A stretch of DNA of 32,118 nucleotides, from contig JAURKV010000111.1 in NCBI GenBank assembly GCA_030831585.1, positions 1 to 32,118 on the forward strand. The letters run 5' to 3'. The translations under genes were made by a program, and so were the position numbers. Numbering within the stretch: position 1 is the first letter of the stretch; the number at the start of each line of letters is the position of its first letter. This stretch comes from Ramlibacter sp. Its GTDB lineage: Bacteria; Pseudomonadota; Gammaproteobacteria; Burkholderiales; Burkholderiaceae_C. Of this stretch, positions 31,662 through 32,118 are shown in pieces. Under the pieces are notes generated by a model that was given only the letters and a program-made list of their open reading frames with translations, was not told where the DNA came from and did not search any database.

Positions 31662-32118
31662 TCAATTTGCCCAGTTTCGCGCGCGGGACACAGCCTCCTG
31701 CCAACGCGCGAGGCGGGCGTGGCGCTGGCTCTCGGGTAGGCTCGGCTCGAAGCGGCGGTCGACCTCCCAGCGTGCGGCGATCTCGCTGGCGTCCTGCCAC
31801 AGGCCTACCGCCAGGCCCGCCAGCAGCGCCGCCCCGAGGGCGGTAGTCTCGGTCTGCCGTGGCCGAACCACCGGCACGCCCAGCACGTCGGCCTGCATCT
31901 GCATCAGCAGGTCGTTGCGGCTGGCACCGCCGTCGACCCGCAGCTCGGTCAGGGCGATCGCGGCGTCAGCTGCCATCGCGCCGAAGACATCGGCCGACTG
32001 CAGTGCGATGGCCTCCAGCGCGGCGCGGGCGATATGGGCCCGGGTGGTTCCCCGGGTCATTCCGACCAGGGTGCCGCGCGCATGACCGTCCCAACAGGGT
32101 GCGCCCAGGCCGGCAAAC
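31662..32118 (-). CDS. glpK: Glycerol kinase, C-terminal part (gene continues beyond the window)
   Basis: The last ~151 codons of glycerol kinase (ATP + glycerol to sn-glycerol-3-phosphate). The frame is open to the window edge. The edge encodes [25 protein letters not shown], the AGLGAP.WD and LTRGT wording of GlpK, and is followed by [13 protein letters not shown] and the [19 protein letters not shown] motif (FGGY C-terminal domain, with the adenine-binding site). The ATG at 32060 is internal, so it is not the start. The upstream 5' part is missing only because the window ends. It lies 28 bases upstream of glpD and shares a transcript with it. Confidence 0.93.
   Translation of the reverse strand, partial: FAGLGAPCWDGHARGTLVGMTRGTTRAHIARAALEAIALQSADVFGAMAADAAIALTELRVDGGASRNDLLMQMQADVLGVPVVRPRQTETTALGAALLAGLAVGLWQDASEIAARWEVDRRFEPSLPESQRHARLARWQEAVSRARNWAN

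Overview
This 32 kb window is GC-rich bacterial DNA. Two orphan Bug/TctC-type solute receptors, several LysR regulators, a dpp-type peptide ABC operon and a mosaic of small catabolic clusters point to a betaproteobacterium, most likely Burkholderiales (Comamonadaceae or Alcaligenaceae-like). That assignment is an inference from gene content. I see no rRNA, tRNA, CRISPR array, insertion sequence or integrase.

Layout. (1) 1-5231, plus strand: a tightly coupled three-gene surface or secretion cluster. It holds the C-terminal end of a large exoprotein (Ca-binding-like loops, a choice-of-anchor-U-like domain and a cadherin-like Ig domain), a one-TM HlyD-type adaptor with a GAF-like cytoplasmic N-terminus, and a PqqD-like/M50 zinc protease/HlyD-like fusion. 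(2) 5243-11883, minus strand: a complete peptide ABC uptake operon (two ATPases, two permeases, binding protein) ending in an M19 dipeptidase, with a divergent LysR regulator (12115-13038). (3) 12992-15844, minus strand: an amidase and an acyl-CoA dehydrogenase. (4) 16266-24773, plus strand: a catabolic cluster of Asp/Glu/hydantoin-racemase-like protein 1, ThDP-dependent enzyme, aldehyde dehydrogenase, Bug receptor, TcuA-like FAD dehydrogenase, SDR and racemase-like protein 2. (5) 24859-28556: a LysR regulator and a YecD-type isochorismatase-like hydrolase (minus), divergent from a second Bug receptor coupled to a duplicated AhpD/CMD-like protein without CxxC (plus). (6) 28636-32118, minus strand: a DHA2-type MFS exporter, then glpD and the 3' end of glpK.

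How the genes may work together. Region 2 imports peptides and cleaves them. Regions 3-5 look like capture (Bug receptors) and oxidation of an unidentified carboxylic or amide-containing compound, through racemisation, dehydrogenation, ThDP-dependent C-C chemistry and aldehyde oxidation. The glp genes give glycerol catabolism. The least explained parts are the exoprotein/HlyD/M50 cluster, the racemase-like pair with altered catalytic cysteines, an 11-bp-phased repeat in the 15.9-16.0 kb intergenic region, and a TGACTC motif recurring ahead of three successive genes of region 4.
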